From the IMG/VR virus record IMGVR_UViG_3300027529_000024, positions 1-22,880 of that record: a stretch of DNA of 22,880 nucleotides, one strand, 5' to 3'. Under the pieces are notes generated by a model. The model saw nothing but the letters and a program-made list of their open reading frames with translations. It made no database searches and was not told where the DNA came from. Positions 21,248-22,880 of this stretch are shown here, in pieces (the stretch's first letter is position 1; every line of letters starts with the position of its first letter). The position numbers and the translations under genes were made by a program. Source of the stretch: a virus.

Positions 21248-22114
21248 TTAGATGTATTGCGTTGCTTCGACAAAATTACCTCCCAATGGAAATTGTCTTT
21301 GAAGCGTGATGTTCTTGGTATACTTTGCAATGGTATCATTCATACCACTTTGATTTCCAATGTTGACAAGTGCTCGAGTTTTTATGTAAAACTGAATACG
21401 TAGAGGTAACATACTCATATCCAACACTTTGTTTATATTAGCAAACCTTGTGAGTTCTATTGGTTTTGATGTCCAGTAGTAATAAGGTAAATCATACAGA
21501 TTGATGTATTTCAACAACTTTTCATCTGATTGATAGTCATAACGGTTCGACAACAACAGTGTTCCAAATGGCTTGTCACCAGTAAACCCATTGATGATTT
21601 TATCACCCAAACCAATCTCTGATTTGCTAAAATACAATTCTGGCAAAACATCATCCAATTCATGATCTCTGAATTGCCAGAACTTCAACATTTGTTTGGC
21701 AAGAGGTTCATCGGGTAATTCTGGATTATAGATTCTGTAGTGATCGTGAAATATATCACCCTCACAAGTATCAACATAACCGTCCACATAAGGATTATTT
21801 GCAAATATGTCTTTGACTACACTAAATGGTTTGTTGGTCAGAACAGACGGACTTAGAATGTCTGAGAACAATTTGAACAACAACGCCTCAGATGGTAGAT
21901 AAACCTTACAATCTGGATACTTTCTTTTTAGTTTGCGTGGTAGTGCTGAGATGATACCCCAATCACCAATACCAAAACATGTTCTGAGAATCACGAACTT
22001 TTGTTTTGCCAAATAGTCATCGGGAATGAATCTAGCATCACTTTGAGGAAATCCCAAAGCTTCACATTCATATACATTCACTCGTTTATCGTTAAGAATT
22101 CGCCAAAATATCAT
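21248..22114 (-). CDS. GT9-like glycosyltransferase (heptosyltransferase-type fold)
   Basis: 288 residues. After an N-terminal FVILRTCFGIGDWGIISALP (40-59), whose GDWGxxSALP resembles the opening loop of GT9 ADP-heptose:LPS transferases (GDxxxxxP), comes KLKRKYPDCKVYLPSEA, as in that family. Near the end, NIGNQSGMNDTIAKY (about 251-265) resembles the GT9 motif that binds the donor (D.G..H.A). The middle is unusual (DTCEGDIFHDHYRIYNPELP). It is cytoplasmic and GT-B like. Substrate is unknown. It may be a phage-specific branch. The ATG at 22114 overlaps the previous gene by 23 bases, typical of coupled operon genes. Confidence 0.65.
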   Translation of the reverse strand: MIFWRILNDKRVNVYECEALGFPQSDARFIPDDYLAKQKFVILRTCFGIGDWGIISALPRKLKRKYPDCKVYLPSEALLFKLFSDILSPSVLTNKPFSVVKDIFANNPYVDGYVDTCEGDIFHDHYRIYNPELPDEPLAKQMLKFWQFRDHELDDVLPELYFSKSEIGLGDKIINGFTGDKPFGTLLLSNRYDYQSDEKLLKYINLYDLPYYYWTSKPIELTRFANINKVLDMSMLPLRIQFYIKTRALVNIGNQSGMNDTIAKYTKNITLQRQFPLGGNFVEATQYI

Positions 22115-22880
22115 TGCACATTTCTCTCCATTGTTTCAACCAAACTTGTTCGGTGTAATATTTTTGATAATTTGATTTGGTAACATCAACACATTGGTTG
22201 TAAAAATCTTTATCATCACGCAATTGAATTGCCAACTTATTAGCACTTTCAATATCTCCAGTATCAACACTTAGATCTGGATGTAGAATTTGTTGAGTAT
22301 CCAATCCTTTATATCCAATACATGGTATACCCCAATAAGAACAATTCAATGCAAACGTTCCAGCAACTCTGGGTCTCATCAAATGAACACCATAACTAAA
22401 CTTGGACAAGGCAATCATCCAATCAGTCCACTCCAAAAATGGCAAGTGGTTTAGATTTGGAGTATGTTCTTCATTTTCAATACGTCTACCCATACTTGGA
22501 ACCCAAATAGGTTTATTGAAGTTACGTGCCACAAAGTAACTATCAATCCCACTATACCAACTACAGAAGTTACCACCAATAATAACTTCACCATTACGTT
22601 CTGGGGTAATGTTCTTCGCACGTAACCCATCATCCACAATCAGAGTTTGAATAGTATACGTTTTCTTTTTGTATATACCACTGTAATATGGAACATCTGT
22701 TTTACTATGAGCAAACAGTATATCCATAGATCCAACAAAGTTCAAATATCTGATTTGATCAACATACTTGTAATCTTGATAATACCAATGACTACCCTCT
22801 TGCATATGACCAACCTTCTTACACAACTTTTTAGCATTGACAAGAAGTGTCTCAAGATTGAGTTGTGAAATGTCCTTGGG
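22092..22880 (-). CDS. GT-B glycosyltransferase, 5' end beyond the window
   Basis: The reading frame is open to the right edge of the window, with 18 further codons before any candidate start, so the true start lies outside. About 262 residues are visible. The fragment contains KVGHMQEGSHWYYQDYKYVD, SMDILFAHSKTDVPYYSGIY, and later MRPRVAGTFALNCSYWGIPC followed by IGYKGL, which matches the GT-B pattern of an acceptor-side small domain followed by a glycine-rich donor-binding turn. The Trp and Tyr richness is notable. It is the most upstream gene of the glycan operon that can be seen. It could be a GT4- or GT1-like enzyme. The exact family is uncertain. Confidence 0.7.
   Translation of the reverse strand, partial: PKDISQLNLETLLVNAKKLCKKVGHMQEGSHWYYQDYKYVDQIRYLNFVGSMDILFAHSKTDVPYYSGIYKKKTYTIQTLIVDDGLRAKNITPERNGEVIIGGNFCSWYSGIDSYFVARNFNKPIWVPSMGRRIENEEHTPNLNHLPFLEWTDWMIALSKFSYGVHLMRPRVAGTFALNCSYWGIPCIGYKGLDTQQILHPDLSVDTGDIESANKLAIQLRDDKDFYNQCVDVTKSNYQKYYTEQVWLKQWREMCNDILANS

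Noticed and set aside
1-22880. tRNA genes, CRISPR arrays, insertion sequences, attachment sites
   Set aside because: I scanned the intergenic gaps (all under about 300 bases) and found no tRNA cloverleaf, no spaced direct-repeat array, no transposase and no integrase-type repeats.

Overview
This window looks like part of a large tailed-phage genome of the T4-like type, probably uncultured and infecting a Gram-negative bacterium. The evidence is gene content. T4-type replication and recombination proteins (gp32-like single-strand DNA-binding protein, UvsX/RecA-like recombinase, FEN/RNase H-like 5' nuclease, gp41-like helicase, a gp62-like clamp-loader subunit) lie with a complete class Ia ribonucleotide reductase and a dNMP kinase. 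Genes are tightly packed and often overlap, the DNA is AT-rich, and there are no rRNA, tRNA or obvious host housekeeping genes. No capsid, tail, terminase or polymerase gene is visible. A small secreted repeat protein at 9.3 kb resembles proteins I associate with Verrucomicrobiota or Planctomycetes. That is only a weak hint about the host.

Layout. (1) 1-8.2 kb, plus strand: ssDNA-binding protein, recombinase, 5' nuclease, helicase, nrdA and nrdB. These are separated by hairpins, and no convincing internal promoter is visible. (2) 8.2-9.7 kb: a lysine-rich unknown, a coiled-coil/membrane protein and a secreted repeat protein, ending at a strong terminator. (3) 9.7-12.9 kb: a MoxR/CobS-like AAA+ ATPase and a large partner carrying both an HExxH metalloprotease-like site and an intact VWA/MIDAS domain. 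(4) 12.9-17.9 kb: short transcription units: a small unknown, an antisense orphan, a DUF4338 (DruA-type) protein, a fibre-like small protein, a UV-damage endonuclease, a small and probably highly expressed basic protein, a coiled-coil membrane protein, the gp62-like subunit and the dNMP kinase. Five promoters with a TTGAC-type -35 and an extended TGn -10 lie between 9.7 and 16.3 kb. (5) 17.9-22.9 kb, minus strand: a glycan operon running in from beyond the right edge (GT-B glycosyltransferase, GT9-like protein, sugar O-methyltransferase-like protein, GT2 glycosyltransferase, short nucleotide-sugar dehydrogenase), then a small membrane protein and a cysteine-containing small protein. Several genes here are joined by ATGA stop/start overlaps.

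How the genes fit together: NrdA/NrdB and the dNMP kinase supply dNTPs. gp32, UvsX, the helicase, the 5' nuclease and gp62 serve recombination-coupled replication. The UV endonuclease adds repair. The minus-strand operon probably makes or modifies a surface sugar. The most interesting points are a gp32 leader with hairpins plus four A/T-rich repeats (a likely autoregulatory operator), the AAA+/metalloprotease-VWA pair, a terminator embedded in a coding region, two apparently leaderless genes, and a long perfect inverted repeat inside a small structural-looking gene.
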